Shown: positions 63,456 to 64,000 of the stretch, piece after piece
Numbering within the stretch: position 1 is the first letter of the stretch
Layout: the number at the start of each line of letters is the position of its first letter
NCBI RefSeq assembly: GCF_900172335.1
Contig: NZ_FWFX01000009.1
Span: forward strand, 124,001-188,000
Length of the DNA: 64,000 bases
Reading direction: 5' to 3'
From: Roseovarius albus
Lineage (GTDB): Bacteria > Pseudomonadota > Alphaproteobacteria > Rhodobacterales > Rhodobacteraceae
Made by a program: the position numbers and the translations under genes
Notes under the pieces: generated by a model
Seen by the model: only the letters and a program-made list of their open reading frames with translations
Told to the model about the DNA's origin: nothing
Databases searched by the model: none

Positions 63456-63486
63456 TTGAACCTCTAGCCCCTAGAGGAACTATATG
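63456..63486 (+). promoter_or_regulatory. MerR-type promoter before the cation transporter
   Basis: TTGAAC (63456) and TATATG (63481) are separated by 19 bases, and the spacer holds the dyad CCTCTAG-CCC-CTAGAGG. A 19-base spacer with a centred dyad is the hallmark of promoters activated by MerR-family metal sensors such as ZntR, CadR and PbrR. The regulator gene is not visible in the window. Confidence 0.7.
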
Positions 63487-63517
63487 ATGACTCGTCGAAG
63501 AAAATAAGGCGATGATC

Positions 63518-64000
63518 ATGGCGTACGACGTGTTAGATGCAGACAGCACCTCCAAGATGGAGAGCGTCAAATGCGGGTGCTCGGGCAATCCACAGTTTGA
63601 TGGCATGGATCCGGTTTATAAGCGGATCCTGTGGTTGGTGATTGCCATTAACGCCACGATGTTTTTGGTTGAAATGTCGGCAGGGAAACTGGCCGGATCG
63701 CAGGCGCTGCAAGCGGATGCGTTGGATTTTCTGGGCGATGCGCTGACTTATGGTCTAAGTCTGGCTGTGATTGGCATGAGCCTCAAGGTGCGGGCGACAG
63801 CGGCGCTGCTGAAAGGATTGAGTTTGCTACTGATGGGGCTGTGGGTTTTTGGATCAACGGTGTATCAGGTGTTTGTTCTGGGTGTGCCCAAGGCCGAAAT
63901 CATGGGGTTGATCGGATTTCTGGCGCTGGCGGCCAATTTGGCCAGTGTGCTGCTGTTGATGAAATACAAGGATGGCGATGCCAATGTGCGTTCCGTTTGG
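63518..64000 (+). CDS. Cation diffusion facilitator-like transporter, partial at right edge
   Basis: Reads open for 161 codons to the window edge. The N terminus has CGCSGNPQFDGMDPVYKRILWLVIAINATMFLVEMSAGKLAGSQALQADALDFLGDALTYGLSLAVIG (noted by position); the residues LQADALDFLGDAL match the CDF metal site (HxxxD-like, here with Ala/Asp pairs), though the family's first His is replaced. Four hydrophobic segments follow. The MerR-type promoter upstream supports a metal-efflux role. The start at 63518 was chosen for AAGG eight bases upstream; 63512 is an alternative. Confidence 0.8.
   Translation, partial: MAYDVLDADSTSKMESVKCGCSGNPQFDGMDPVYKRILWLVIAINATMFLVEMSAGKLAGSQALQADALDFLGDALTYGLSLAVIGMSLKVRATAALLKGLSLLLMGLWVFGSTVYQVFVLGVPKAEIMGLIGFLALAANLASVLLLMKYKDGDANVRSVW

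Noticed and set aside
1-64000. CRISPR arrays, prophage and complete insertion sequences
   Set aside because: No regularly spaced repeats, phage structural genes, integrases or transposases were seen.

Overview
This window looks like a chromosomal piece of a marine alphaproteobacterium of the Rhodobacterales (Roseobacter group). The evidence is gene content: a DUF3445-type dimethylamine monooxygenase, an N-methylglutamate pathway, a serine-cycle module whose malyl-CoA lyase reads like that of Methylobacterium, four-subunit sarcosine oxidase, ZapE, a GlxA-type regulator and a VUT queuosine-precursor transporter. Genes are dense, with ATGA-type overlaps and GC-rich coding sequence. No rRNA, intact tRNA, CRISPR array or complete insertion sequence was seen. 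Both window edges cut a gene: a PNPOx-like flavoprotein on the left and a CDF cation transporter on the right.

1-10.9 kb is mostly housekeeping and small enzymes: a methyltransferase divergent from a LysR regulator, pheT, a VOC protein, AMP nucleosidase, an HU protein, acetyltransferases and a drug/metabolite exporter. 11.1-13.1 kb holds an unusual four-gene cassette. It has an astacin-type metallopeptidase with a possible cysteine switch, a stand-alone copy of its C-terminal module, an acidic proline-rich protein and a YbaY-like protein. 13.2-19.1 kb has an ornithine cyclodeaminase-family enzyme, a hydrolase, an MFS carrier, zapE and a GMC oxidoreductase. 19.1-25.2 kb has a GlxA-family regulator divergent from soxBDAG. 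25.2-28.6 kb is patchy: an SCP2 gene and a decayed second copy of its 5' part flank an MHS-type transporter, followed by hairpin-rich sequence and two small orphan genes.

29.5-57.2 kb is a coherent one-carbon and methylated-amine region. It holds the glycine cleavage system (gcvTHP), an alanine/glycine symporter, lipoyl synthase, two XRE-cupin regulators, a serine-cycle block (serine-glyoxylate aminotransferase, malate thiokinase mtkAB, a NarL-type regulator, malyl-CoA lyase), an unassigned 595-residue B12-binding protein, dimethylamine monooxygenase dmmDABC, an ammonium transporter with a small membrane partner, N-methylglutamate synthase mgsABC and gamma-glutamylmethylamide synthetase gmaS. 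As inferred from known pathways, dimethylamine is oxidised to methylamine, which enters gamma-glutamylmethylamide and N-methylglutamate. The released C1 units meet the glycine cleavage and serine cycles, and nitrogen is released as ammonium. N-methylglutamate dehydrogenase (mgdABCD) is not beside mgsABC-gmaS; the only homologous four-subunit enzyme in the window is soxBDAG, about 28 kb away.

57.2-64 kb holds a gene-poor stretch, a small secreted protein, a TetR regulator with three clustered operators facing a CMD-family/redoxin pair, polA, a small zinc-finger protein, and a cation transporter behind a MerR-type promoter.
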